Shown here one piece after another: positions 33,649 to 45,105 of a stretch of DNA of 64,000 nt. The stretch covers positions 62,001 to 126,000 of the forward strand of contig WNNJ02001339.1 of assembly GCA_012934845.2 (NCBI GenBank), written 5' to 3'. The translations under genes and the position numbers were made by a program. The notes under the pieces were generated by a model. It was not told the DNA's origin. It saw only the letters and a list, made by a program, of their open reading frames with translations, and made no database searches. Origin of the DNA: Pomphorhynchus laevis. Its lineage: Eukaryota; Acanthocephala; Palaeacanthocephala; Echinorhynchida; Pomphorhynchidae. Every line of letters starts with the position of its first letter. Within the stretch, counting starts at the first letter, position 1.

Positions 33649-33755
33649 TGTTGTAAATCGAGATATACCAAAGAGGTTTATTCGAACATCTACAAACAAT
33701 TCGAGTAAATAATTAAATGTGTCAGAACGATAGAAAACAGTTAAGAATCACCACA
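33649..33755 (-). repeat. 5' LTR of the gypsy element
   Basis: Identical to 29825-29931. Presumed promoter and transcript start of the element; no promoter motif was verified. Confidence 0.9.
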
Positions 33756-34060
33756 CAATTTGTTTTGTTGTGGTCACGCAAACGTGTCGGCACATTGACG
33801 TTGATAAAGTTATCATTAATACGAAGAGACGAAATCGCAGGAGGAATTGTCCTATTTCTACGTATGTGAGCCCAAAATCGTTTTGGTGCACTATGAAAAT
33901 CCGCAGCTATTCTCATTTCGTAGTTAAATTTTTTGCGTTTTTTAAGCTTTTCGAAAAAGTTACGACAATTGACGTATTCCTGTCGATAAGTATTGTCCTT
34001 GCAGCTTAATTTAAACCGTCGGACCCACCGAAAGACCCACCAAATTATCGGGATTGCGTT
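33756..34060 (-). pseudogene. LINE ORF2 linker fragment interrupted by the gypsy element
   Basis: The minus frame gives FRWVRRFKLSCKDNTY, YEMRIAADFHSAPKRFW and then PPAISSLRINDNFINV, the region between endonuclease and RT in Jockey/CR1-like LINEs (compare PKRFWSYVK in the 25.7-27.5 kb copy). It runs straight into the gypsy LTR. Confidence 0.75.
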
Positions 34061-34420
34061 CATTTGATCCAACAAATGTCAAAATCAATGAAAACAACTA
34101 AAAGAGTTGGTCGGAAACTCACGTCCGCTAATACTGAGACTTATATTGATAAACAGATTGGTTATGATAACAAAGATTGCAACGTTTGGACTCATGTATT
34201 AATTCCAATCACATATGACTTCTGCTGTGCTGCGCATGTTGAAAAGTGACCAAAACGATGAGGATGTTCTAAAAGTAGGCAAAACCACCATACTAATATC
34301 ATAAGTGAGTAAGCCGCCTTCACTGCCAACTTTGACTTCTAATACATCAAAATACACTTCAAAAGAGTCAGTCACGTCTACAGTATCGGTAGCAAGCACT
34401 ACTGACCCTTTGTAACTGAG

Positions 34421-35095
34421 TTGCATGCTGAACAGCTATCAAGATTTTTCGGCAGGTGTTCTATGGCCAAGCAAACGACCATGTCTACTGACCGTAGTGC
34501 TATAAGTGTAAGTTCCTCAGAATCTGTCGAGTTTCTCAACCGTGATATTATTGAAGAACATGCCTTCATACAATTTCCTAATCAGGAGGATTCATCTACA
34601 AGATGTCCATCCGCTACTAATCAGATTAACCTAAATACGTCCAAACAACTATCAGTGGAATATTCAGATTCTGCCTATCCCCAGTATTGCTTATGTGACG
34701 AGCTCAGCGAGGATCTAATTACCACAACGTCCTCGAAAAAAGTCGACAACGTTGATGACAAAGTTTCTAAATCATTAGAGTCAACAAATATTTTATTTAT
34801 TCGTCTGAGGAAGGACAGTGACGGAATAAACTATGATTGTAGATATGGGTTACCAGCTGTCAATGAAGATTTAATTACATCCGATCCAATTCAGGCGAGT
34901 TTACCTATGCAGCACACCCAAACCTTTTCAAAATTGACAAAACTTCATAACCGCGCTCGGGCAGTCATCTTCGCTAGCATACCTGAGTCTTGTTCTGTGA
35001 ACATTCAATATCATTTGAATGATGATCTTATGAAGGTACCCTCTGAACAGTCCTTAAAGATTTATCTAATGAAATTATCTCCAAGATTAAAGTAG
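34421..35095 (+). pseudogene. LINE ORF1 (Gag-like)
   Basis: An open frame of 224 codons, Ser/Thr/Asp-rich in the first half, then LRKDSDGINYDCRYG and ARAVIFASIPES. It continues in another frame with VVSLFRVGKK. The last motif has a partner in the other LINE (LHLYRLGEI... in 48699-49349), which supports ORF1 identity. No zinc knuckle is seen. Function in RNA binding is inferred from position before the endonuclease. Confidence 0.6.
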
Positions 35096-35539
35096 TCTCC
35101 CTGTTTCGCGTGGGTAAAAAAGTGAGGACAGTAGCAGTCGTCCTAGACTTTTAAAAGACATTTTGAAAGATTAAGGATCAGTTAAAATTATTCTCCATAA
35201 TTCGTTTCGTTTGTTCGGTGGCCAAGTCAGAATACTAAAAAATTTTGATCTTGAACAGCGCAAACGCCTGCGTAAAGCGAAGGAACTTTTGAATATGCAC
35301 ATAAATAAGGGACAGACAAATCTGATAATACGAAATTTTCAGGTTGTGCGGCAGAAGACTTAAATTCTATGGACTCCGCTAATAACGGGATCGGTCTGAA
35401 TCACCCTGCCGCAGCTTCTTCTTCGCGAATGACATCAATGTATCATAGTAATATTTGTTTGAATAATATTATCGAGTACAAATCTCTCATATTGTATGCG
35501 CTTAAGGGTATAGAAATACCTAGTCTAAACATCTCATAT

Positions 35540-38355
35540 AATTCCACATATTTTCATTGTTTGCTTCTTTACTCGAATGCACGTAGTATTCTTTCTAAAA
35601 TTTGCGAATTAAAAGTTCGTGTCCATGTGCAGAATCCGTTGTTGGTTGCAATAGCAGAGTCGTGGTTAAAACGTGATGTTACAGATGGTGAGGTCGAGTT
35701 ATCTAAGTACTTTTGTTATCGGGCTGACAGGTGCAATAGAAAGGGAGGTGGAGTAATACTCTATGCTCACTTTAGCGCAGTAGTTACATTGCTCGACGTA
35801 ACATTTGATGATGGAGTTGAATCTTTATAGGTGAGGTTATCACTCTCAAATCGCCAAACGATTGTCAGTGGTCTCATTTATCGTAGCCCATGTGCTAAGG
35901 TCGGTTGCATTCTTAACGATTTTCATAAGTACGCTACTCCCCACGATGTGTAAGTTTCTGGAGATCTCAATATGCCTCATATAGATTGGGAAACATACAC
36001 ACCCAGAGTAGAATGTGATAGTGGTTCATTAGAGTTACTAGACTCTATCAACGTTTTAAGTCTCACTCAACATGTGAGAGATTTCACTAGTTTCTGTGAG
36101 AATCAGCGATCTTTGTTAGATATTTGTCTGACCTCAAACGTATGTTTTGTAGACAACGTCACTCACCTTGAACCTCTAGGATCATCAGACCACTGTGTCC
36201 TTCTATTTGACTCCTACTTCGCACAAGGCCTTTCAACCCACAGATCGTTTCTAAATACTATTCGGTGTTTCAATACGAATTATCAATTGGTCCGTATGCC
36301 TTTCCGGTATACGCTGGCTGAATCCTCTCGTGGTTGGTGTTGAAACGGAATGGCAACAATTTGAGGCGATACTTTTAAACTCGCTCTTACGTTTCTCGCC
36401 TAGGAAAGTTACGAAAGTTCTATTACATTGTAGAAAAACATATATTTTAAGAGATTTAGGGATGGTGAAATTAACAGTGTTTCTTTCATTAAAGTAAGGA
36501 ATTGTTTCACGAATTTAAAACAATAAACGGCGTAGTTTCGAAGAAAGGGTTGCACCAGAGGCTTTTCGCAACACTTGTCGTTTGTTCTAGTACGCGAACT
36601 CAAAACATAGAGCAGGACATGTTCGGCTTGTATCGGACAGTGCACATGCTCTCGATGACGATTACGACATCGCTAATGCGTTTGGTGAACATTCTTTAAT
36701 CTCATCAAATTCCTTTAATAAACCATCCTTTATCATCCAATATAAATCACTCACTGATGTCGTTAACATGTTTTATATTGGGGATGTGCGAAGAGAGCTT
36801 AAGAACCTAAAATCATCGGGGCCTGTTTGTCCTGAATTTGATGATGAAAACCGTTAAAAATGTAAATTTTTAAAACCGTTAAAAATGTAAATTAAAAACA
36901 GTAAAAATAAGAACCTAAAATCATCGGGACCTGTTTGTCCTGATTTATTGCCGCATGTATACTTAAAAATGCTAGCAGATGAAGTTTGTATTCCTTTATA
37001 TTGGATGCTTATTACGTCACTTTATTCCGGTCATATACACGGGATGTGGAAACGCTCAATTGTAATACCACTGTTCAAAAAAGCAATCGAACTTGTGTAG
37101 ATAATTACAGACCCGTGAGCTTGACTTGCATGTGTTGTCGAATCTTGGAAAGACTACTGTATAAGCATATTAGTGATGATTTGAAATCCAGAAATTTACT
37201 GTGTATTAACCAACATGATTTTAGAAGTGATCATTCTATTGTCCTAAATCTGTTAGTTGCGCAGAACTCATGGGCCAATTTAGTTTATGAAGGAGCTTGT
37301 GTAGATATCATCTTCTTTATTTTTCCAAAGCTTTCGATCACGTACGTCATGACTATCTGATTTCCAAAATCCATGTCTTGACGGTTAATCCCATTCTAAT
37401 TCGCTGGGTGACAAACTTTATCTTTGACCGTTCTTATCGGGTTCACGTCAATAACATTTATTCTGGCTGGTATAATACACACTTAGGTGTATCACAGTGC
37501 ACAGTGCTTGGTCCACTGTTATTCTCCATCTACATAAATGATTTACTAGGCTTCCTGAGTTCTGAGTTTATATTATATGCAGATGATCTTAAAATATGGA
37601 GAGGCATAAAGTCGTATTTAGATACAGAGTGTCTACAGTCAGATATAGATGATGTTGTGAATTGAGCTCGAATTTACTGTTTATCGGTCAATACTGCCAA
37701 ATGTTATTTTATGCGTATTCGAGGTCGACAGAGTACTTAACCGGCAAAATACTATCTTTGTGAAAATGAAATCGAAAATGTAGACCATGTGAAGGATCTC
37801 GGCGTCTGGATTTCCAATGACTTGTCCACTAAACGTAATACTGAATATGTATGTGCTATGGCTTATCACATGGTAGGTTTCATTAGTCGTACATTTGATT
37901 TTCTTAATCCACGATCATTTCGGATTCTTGCTAACGCATTTATTTTGAGCCATCTGCTATATGCGTCTCAATGCGTCTTTCCGAAGAAGTCAGCAAAATT
38001 GGAAGGTGTGCTCTGTCGGGCAACAAAGCTTGTTTACCCAATAAGAAATTTCCCATACGAACAAAGACTAAATGAACTGGAAATGAATAGTGTTAGCACT
38101 CTCCGTGATTTACACGAAATGTGTCCAACATGGACGATTCTTCGCAACCCACGACACGTACTACACGGGCTAATGGATATTAGATCAGGTCAATGGCTGC
38201 ATGGTCATTCGGTAGTCATCAATCGACATAGGATTGTACGCTCAAAAGCAGTCCATTTTAATCCAAGGGTCGTGAATATATGGAATCAGTTGAACGAGAC
38301 AACGAATCGTTTCTGTACAATGAAGGAATTTTGGAAGAAAATTTTGTATAATTAA
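35540..38355 (+). pseudogene. LINE ORF2: endonuclease and reverse transcriptase
   Basis: Endonuclease: YSNARSILSKI near 35570, VAIAESWLKRDV near 35645, GDLNMPHIDW near 35965 and PLGSSDHCVLLFDS near 36175. RT: VDNYRPVSLTCMCCRILERLL near 37100, FSKAFDHVRHDYL near 37325, VSQCTVLGPLLFSIYINDLL near 37490 and ILYADDLKIW near 37570. The C-terminal frame 37789-38355 is open for 188 codons and ends in WNQLNETTNRF...F.KKILYN. Cut by several frame changes and a 35-bp duplication with insert at 36801-36943. Confidence 0.85.
36801..36943. repeat. 35-bp duplication flanking a 73-bp satellite-like insert
   Basis: AAGAACCTAAAATCATCGGG and the next 15 bases occur at 36801-36835 and 36909-36943 with one mismatch. 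The 73 bp between resemble the 38.5-40.5 kb satellite (AAAACCGTTAAAAATGTAAA, AAAAACAGTAAAAAT). It interrupts the LINE frame. Confidence 0.85.
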
Positions 38356-38514
38356 TTTGTTTTTCTTTTTGGTGACGCAACTTTGAGCTCTGCTCGCTAT
38401 GTTGTCTTGTAATAATATCCACTATAGCTACTTTAATAAACCTGCACTATAAATCCCACAACCGAATTCACCAAAATTAAACTTACTGCTCACACTCATT
38501 TTAATATGTGAATA

Positions 38515-40519
38515 ATATAGGCTATCATGAGGGTTATTTAAATCATTAAAAGTTTAAATTAAAAACATTAAAGATTTAAAGTAAAATCATTAATAATTTA
38601 ACTTAAAATCATTAATGGTTTAAATTAAAACTATTGATAATTCAAATTAAAACCATCGCTGAAAGGGTTTAAAGTAAAATCATTAATAATTTAAATTAAA
38701 ATCATTAATAGTTTAAATTAAAACCATTGATAATTCAAATTAAAACAATCGCTGAAAGGGTTTAAAGTAAAATCATTAATAATTTAAATTAAAATCATTA
38801 ATAGTTTAAATTAAAACCATTGATAATTCAAATTAAAACCATCGCTGAAAGAGATTAAAGTAAAATCATTAATAATTTAACTTAAAATCATAAATGGTTT
38901 AAATTAATATATAAAAGGTTTCAATAATAACCGTTGAAAATTTAAATTAAAACAGTAAAAAAATATAGAAGTAAAATCATTAATAATTTAAATTAAAATC
39001 ATTAATAGTTTAAATTAAAACCGTTGATAATTCAAATTAAAACAATCGCTGAAAGGGTTTAAAGTAAAATCATTAAAAATTTAACTTAAAATCACTGATG
39101 GTTCAAATTAATATATAAAAGGTTTCAATAATAACCGTTGAAAATTTAAATTAAAACAGTAAAAAATAGAGAAGTAAAATCATTAATAATTTAAATTAAA
39201 ATCATTAATGGTTTAAATTAATATATAAAAGGTTTCAATAATAACCGTTAAATATTTAAATTAAAACAGTAAAAATAGAGAAGTAAAATCATTAATAATC
39301 TAATTTAACATCGTTAATGGTTTAAATTAATATATAAAAGTTTTCAATAATAACCGTTGAAAATTTAAATTAAAACAGTAAAAATTGAGAAGTAAAATCA
39401 TTAATAATTTAAATTAAAATCATTAATGGTTTAAATTAAAACCATTGAAAATTCAAATAAAACCATTGATAGTTTAAATTAAAACCATCGCTGAAAGGGT
39501 TTAAAGTAAAATCATTAATAATTTAACTTAAAATCATTAATGGTTTAAATTAATATATAAAAGGTTTCAATAATAACCGTTAAAAATTAAAATTAAAAAC
39601 ATCAAAAATAGATAAGTAAAATCATTAATAATTTAATTTAAAATCATTAATAATTTAAATTAAAATCATTAATAGTTTTAATTAAAACCATTAATAGTTT
39701 AAATTAAAACCATCGCTGAGAGGGTTTAAAGTAAAATCATTAATAATTTAACTTAAAATCATTAATGGTTTAAATTATTATATAAATGGTTTCAATAATA
39801 ACCGTTGAAAATTTAAATTAAAACAGTAAAAATAGAGAAGTAAAATCATTAATAATTTAAATTAAAATCATTAATGGTTTAAATTAAAACCATCGCTGAA
39901 AGGGTATAAAGTAAAATCATTTATAATTTAACTTAAAGTCGTTAATGGTTTAAATTAATATATAAAACGTTTCAATAATAATCGTTGAAAATTTAAATTA
40001 AAACAGTAAAAATAGAGAAGTAAAATCATTACTAATTTAAATTAAAATCATTAATGGTTTAAATTAAAACCATTGATAATTCAAATTAAAACCATCGATG
40101 AAAGGGTTTAAAGTAAAATCATTTATAATTTAACTTAAAATCATTAATGGTTTAAATTAATATATAAAAGGTTTCAATAATAACCGTTGAAAATTTAAAT
40201 TAAAACAGTAAAAATAGAGAAGTAAAATCATTAATAATTTAAATTAAAATTATTAATGGTTTAAATTAAAACCATTGATAGTTTAAATTAAAACCATCGC
40301 TGAAAGGGTTTAAATTAAAATCATTAATAATTTAAATTAAAATCATTAATAGTTTAAATTAAAACCATTGATAGTTTAAATTAAAACCATCGCTGAAAGG
40401 GTTTAAAGTATAATCATTAATAATTTAACTTAAAATCATTAATGGTTTAAATTAATATATAAAAGGTTTCAATAATAACCGTTGAAAATTTAAATTAAAA
40501 CAGTAAAAATAGAGAAGTA
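38515..40519. repeat. Satellite array built on a 22-bp unit
   Basis: About 2 kb of AT-rich repeats. The base unit is AAAATCATTAATAATTTAAA + TT (22 bp), with variants carrying ATGG, AGTT or CCATTG. A 27-bp variant with CCATCGCTGAAAGGG recurs at 38659, 38751, 38844, 39048, 39490, 39715, 39895, 40097, 40299 and 40392. Spacings cluster at about 92 and 202 bp, showing higher-order units. No coding capacity. Confidence 0.92.
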
Positions 40520-40637
40520 AAAATTGAAATCGAATTGACTATACAAATTGAAATCGAATTGACTATACAAATTGAAACCGTGTTGATGATACAAATTGAA
40601 ACCGAGTTGATGATACAATTGAAACCGAATTGATACC
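40520..40637. repeat. 24-bp tandem repeat, about five copies
   Basis: Units AAATTGAAATCGAATTGAC + TATAC, drifting to ACCGTGTTGATGATAC, directly follow the satellite. A minus-strand frame through it encodes a FNLYSQFD-type repeat, probably by chance. Confidence 0.85.
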
Positions 40638-40988
40638 ATTTTATGACAGAGATGATGATATTTGCACAAATTTAAAACAAAAATCAAACAACTTATCGAA
40701 GATAAAAGAACAAAAGAATAAGAAATTTTATTGACAAATACAGCATTGTTATGCTCTTTGTATAAATTGTAAATTATATATAGCATAAATAACATAAAAA
40801 TCAAAAATAAAGATATTTATTTTTGATTTATTTTACTATAAAGATATAGTAAAATAAAATATTTAAAATATTCGTAAAGATTACAACTGGATAAATTTAT
40901 TGAATAGAAGACAATGAAGTCATTGTCTCGACATTTATATTTAAATAAAAACACTCATTTTTGTTCTAATAAAATTATTAAATGTGTT

Positions 40989-41018
40989 GCAGAGGAGGAC
41001 TTGCCAGTCCTCCTCTGC
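40989..41018. repeat. Perfect 12-bp hairpin
   Basis: GCAGAGGAGGAC (40989-41000), loop TTGCCA, GTCCTCCTCTGC (41007-41018). Immediately upstream of the hammerhead-like core. Confidence 0.93.
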
Positions 41019-41043
41019 ATCCAGTAGTGGGAGGGATCTGGCA

Positions 41044-41079
41044 CTGATGAGTCATTGTGATGACGAAACGGCATTCGTC
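41044..41079 (+). ncRNA. Hammerhead-ribozyme-like core, copy 2
   Basis: CTGATGA at 41044-41050, stem GTC/GAC (41051-41053 with 41062-41064), GAAA at 41065-41068, a stem III ACG/CGT around loop GCATT, and C at 41079 in the cleavage position. These are all consensus hammerhead core bases. TGCCAG at 41002-41007 can pair with CTGGCA at 41038-41043, but this is not the usual stem I geometry, so activity is uncertain. The surrounding 85 bp recur at 12440-12530 on the other strand. Confidence 0.5.
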
Positions 41080-41195
41080 ATTCTTTCGCGTCTGGCTTAC
41101 ATGTTTTACAAGAAATTCACGCGGAATGGTCTCACTCTCCTTAAATAAAAGATTACATTTGAATAACTTATCTGCTTGACTTTTCATTTTTTGTT

Positions 41196-41430
41196 AGTGG
41201 ACTTGTAAACGTGCCGGCTGGTACGCATTTGCCACGTTAAATATTTGTATTATTATCCTCTAATCTGGCTTCTTTTAAACGAAATCTGGAGGAAGATCTC
41301 TTCTTAAAGACGAAGACCGAGTCACAGGACATATGAACAATAGAAAGTACACTCTACATTTACTTTTTCTGATTGTGACGCAACATGTAATGAGTCTTGT
41401 TGCTCACTTAGTTGTTCATTGATAATAATA
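41196..41430 (+). pseudogene. LINE 3' end fragments
   Basis: 41196-41235 is a LINE 3' tail with GTGG/CCAC and CGTGCC/GGTACG stems. 41238-41310 encodes NLASFKRNLEEDLFLK, an ORF2 C-terminus of another LINE, followed by its 3' tail to about 41430. Confidence 0.65.
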
Positions 41431-41584
41431 ATATTTATGGACTTAACACCGTACTGTTCGACTTCACGCTATACTGTTACGAAAACTTACAGCTTACAAG
41501 TTTAATTCACATATTGTCACTTGGATTACTGCTTTACTGTCAGCCAGGAAATCGGTAGTCCTAGTAGGAACTTCTTTTTCTGAG

Positions 41585-42550
41585 CATTAGAATGATCTAT
41601 CTGGGCATTAGAATGGGTGTTCAGGTTATATTATCAGCCCATTATCATTAATTATATTCATAAATGATCTATCTGACATTATTAAGTCACCTTTGCTGAT
41701 GTACGCGGATGATATTAAGTTGTGACGCGACATTAAAGCTGTGACGCGAGACTTAAGCGCTCATTTATAATGGGCAAATAAAAATGAAATAAAGTTTGTG
41801 GCAAAGTGCATCTATATGCATTTGGGCAAACAATATTTAGATCTTATAACGTAAAATCTGTAGTATTACTTAATGTCCATCAGTTTAAAGACAGAAATTG
41901 TTGTGCAAAAAACTTTAAAACTAAAACAAATACAGATGATATTTGTTCTAGGGCGAGGAGAACATTTGGTACTTTCAGGATATGCTTCACAAACTTTTAA
42001 TCGACTAATTCCCCTAATTGTTTAATGCATTTTAGTGTACTGGTCTGCATTTGAGTGTAGCATTTTAATGTACTGGTCTGATGTGTCGTATCCACAATCT
42101 AACGGTGAGGTTCTCCAGATAGTAAGAATCTTGAGACGAGAATATAAATGCGTTACAGGTTTGGGAGATCTATCTTACCAAGATCTTTTACGGCGCTTAA
42201 ATATGAAACCCATGTCTCATATGCGAAAATTAAAGACTTCTTATCACTTGGTGTGCTGTGAAATATTTCACAAGTTTAGTCAATTTTGTTTCGCTTGCGG
42301 ACTACAATTAACACTAGAAGTCATTAATTTACAATTTAGAGTGCAGAAAGGTAAAAACTTAGTTGTTTGACAAACCGAGTAATCAAGAATTGGAATTTTC
42401 TTCCAAGAGAAACTGTTATGGCTAAATCAAAAACCAATTTCAAAAAGAAACTCAGCTGTTCACCAGCGCTTACATTACTTTAGTTTTTTCTTCACAATTT
42501 TTCTTTTTTCTTTATGTGATGCTACCATATGAGCATTTGCTCTAAGATAT
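41585..42550 (+). pseudogene. LINE RT 3' half
   Basis: PLSLIIFINDLSDII and LLMYADDIKL (41635-41725) are RT blocks B-C. The thumb and C-terminal pieces follow: VTGLGDLSYQDLLRRLNMKP near 42155 and NRVIKNWNFLPRETV near 42375, then a 3' tail to 42550. Frames shift repeatedly. Confidence 0.75.
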
Positions 42551-42636
42551 ACTTTGAATAATATGAATAATAATGTAGACCCAAAGTAATTAGTAATATG
42601 AAGTAATCAGAAGTAGTAATCAGAAGTAATTAGTAA

Positions 42637-43260
42637 TTAGTAATCAGAAGTAATTAGACCATTTAAGTTAAATATAGACTTTATATCTAGCATAGAGTCG
42701 GCACGCCGTTTAGCATAAGCGAAAAACGAACTACGATCATAACGACATATTAGTATTAAGTGTTTCTCGAAAAGAAATCTTTTGCGACGCTTAAGCAAAG
42801 TGACATGATTCCTCACAGTTCGATATTTACAAGAAGAATCCATACCACATTTAAAATTATTGAATGACTTATGACGTTGTGGGGCGATTATACGCATACT
42901 TTTCACAATGTCAATAATGGAAGCGATAAAAACCTTTGATAAAATAGATTTTAACTGTAAGAGATCATCGTCTAGTCAACATTGGCTGTTCAGTGCAGAT
43001 GATTCAGTCAAATTCACAATGGTTAGGTTTCGACTCCTGTCAACCTCTACAATCGGCACTTTGCACCCTCTCATCCGTGTTTTTCGAGTAAATACTGGAC
43101 GTATATTCGACATGTCAGTATCAAATCTTCTTTGCTCGTTAAATGATGTGTATCATGAGGCACGAATACAGTCAGTGGTTGTGAGTTTGAGTTTTCATGT
43201 TCAAACAAGGTCATGCCACTCTTAGTCGGTATATAAATGGCACTGGCTGTTCGAGATGAT
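42637..43260 (-). pseudogene. LINE endonuclease-RT linker fragment
   Basis: The minus frame 42906-42637 gives YRTVRNHVTLLKRRKRFLFE and RSSFFAYAKRRAD, the usual K/R-rich linker ending in SFFxYxRRR. Upstream code to 43260 is decayed endonuclease. It points away from the LINE fragment to its left. Confidence 0.68.
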
Positions 43261-43599
43261 CATCACGTGATATATTCGATTGAAGGATTAGGGTTAGATT
43301 CGAGCGTGACCGTCGTCCATAATTTGTAGTTATCAGTAGAGTATATCACCTGGATTTGTTTTTGACAGTCCATGCGTTTTTCGGCATTAATTGTGATATG
43401 TTTAGTATAATATTTTATATTGTAATTATAAGTAGAAAAAATGGATCGTAGAAAAAATAAAATTAACTCAGTATATATAATTGAAATGCCTATTGAATCT
43501 AAACTATGATATTTTAATAAAAATGAAATTAATTCAGGATATGTAATTGCTTTTATTAACAAAACATTCAGCGTTGACTGTTTCGACAATTTTCATAAT

Positions 43600-45099
43600 G
43601 TAAAACGTTACCGAGAAAATAAAATTACCAAGAAAATTTATTGACCAAGAAAATAAAACATAATTAATATGTAATAAAATATAAAAATATGCAATTAAAT
43701 AAATCTATTAGCTAATTATACACGGAATCATGTAGAATTAATGTAAATAAATCTATGACAATAAATAAATATGTCAATAAATAATAGATTTATGTAAATA
43801 AATCTATTACATTAATAAATTAATGTAAATAAATCTATTAGCTAATTATACATGGAATCATGTAGAATTATGTTCAATTGTTGATTAACTTTACGATCAA
43901 GGTGATCATTGTAGAATGTTTTTATAATGTATTTATATTTTTGTATATTTAATGATCCGGAATAAAGGCAAACTCCATTAGAGCTCTGTATGTAAATGTA
44001 TTAAAGTATACAGTCCCGACATACATATAAATTCGGGTAGGATTACCTACAAGTAATACTGCTTCATAGAAGCAGCATTTTTAGAATGCTAAGGCTGCTT
44101 CCAGTCATTATGGGAATATGGTTCAAGGTTTTGTTCTGAATTTTATAATATTTCAATTACTTTGATATTTAATTTCGTAACGGCAATTTTTATTTTTTAA
44201 CTAATACTACTAACACTCAAGAAATCACGAGTTATTCACTATTTATTGAAACTAAAATCTCGAATATTTCGGCCTTCAAGCACATTTTGATGATAATTTA
44301 AAGGTTGTAATGCTTTGCGAACTGTTATTTGTTAGATTTCATGATAGTCTGTTCATACAGCGAATTTGCACTTGATAAAAAAATTTCCAGGGAAATTTTT
44401 TATCTTAAGAGACCAATTACATTGACGAAAAATTACTAATAAAGTAGATTTGCTTTTTGAATCTCGGGGAAAAAGGCAAGAAGCTTTTTTTATTTATAAA
44501 GTAAAGGTGTACTTTACTTGGCATCTTTACAACTGTGTTTATTTGTTAAACATAGCGTCTGCTCGTAAGATAAAAAGCATACTATAAATCATACCGCAAT
44601 CCGTTGTGTATGCATTATAAATAATTCAACACGAGAATGTTCAAATATTATTCTTTGATAAATTTTTCTTATAGAAGCTATAGTCAAATAAAATATTATT
44701 TTCTGTACAATTAATAAAACAAAATTCGATAAATAGTCCTTTAAATGTAATATTTTTAAATGTTCGGGATTGATATGCAAAAGTTTCAATACGCTAAAAG
44801 AATATTCATTGTAATATCATTAATTGTAACTGTTCTTGCGTCTAATATTTAGTGGAACCAGTAAATATAAATTCGTTGTTCGATTTGAGATTGCGGAAGC
44901 CGACACAAAGTGTCAAATATATTAAAATTATGATTTTAATTTGTTTCGAGTTATTTTTGTTACTTAAATTTGTACGGTAAACAACATTAAGTGTTAAACT
45001 TTAAATAATAAAATTTATATTTTCATATTAACAAGTTATATCACAAAGAATATAACGATATATTCTGCGAAACGGTACATCAGTCAGCAATTTGTGTAG
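43600..45099. other. AT-rich region with partial repeats
   Basis: No supported gene. A 30-bp piece with ATCATGTAGAATTA occurs at 43709-43745 and 43839-43870. The latter continues with GTTCAATTGTTGATTAACTT, matching the coding strand region at 45205-45245. A short hairpin CTGCTTC ATA GAAGCAG lies near 44057-44073. Confidence 0.5.
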
Positions 45100-45105
45100 A
45101 CGATG

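Larger units (their letters stand above)
29825..33755 (-). mobile_element. Complete Ty3/gypsy LTR retrotransposon
   Basis: A 3.93-kb element bounded by direct repeats 29825-29931 and 33649-33755 (107 bp, identical by eye, beginning TG and ending CA). They enclose one intact gag-pol frame. Identical LTRs and an open frame argue for recent insertion. It has landed in minus-strand LINE sequence: linker code lies to the right (33756-34060) and RT code to the left. No clear target duplication (TAAT left, CAAT right). No env gene is present. Confidence 0.93.
34090..38450 (+). mobile_element. Nearly full-length LINE (Jockey/CR1-like), decayed
   Basis: ORF1 region (about 34260-35160), endonuclease (35560-36340), linker, RT (36790-37670), C-terminal region to 38355, and a 3' tail with TTGTAATAATATC near 38410. 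Order and spacing are those of a two-ORF LINE. Many stops and frameshifts, and a satellite scrap at 36836-36908, show it is inactive. Confidence 0.82.

Noticed and set aside
29811-33765. A target-site duplication for the gypsy element
   Set aside because: Only three bases (AAT) agree at the two borders, which is not convincing.
40490-40804. 104-codon repeat-protein frame on the minus strand
   Set aside because: Its repeats come from the 24-bp tandem DNA repeat; no sign of coding constraint.
40978-41187. 69-codon minus-strand frame
   Set aside because: It runs through a hairpin and the hammerhead-like repeat; better explained as non-coding.
42908-43225. 105-codon plus-strand frame
   Set aside because: Antisense to decayed LINE endonuclease-linker code and without its own motif.
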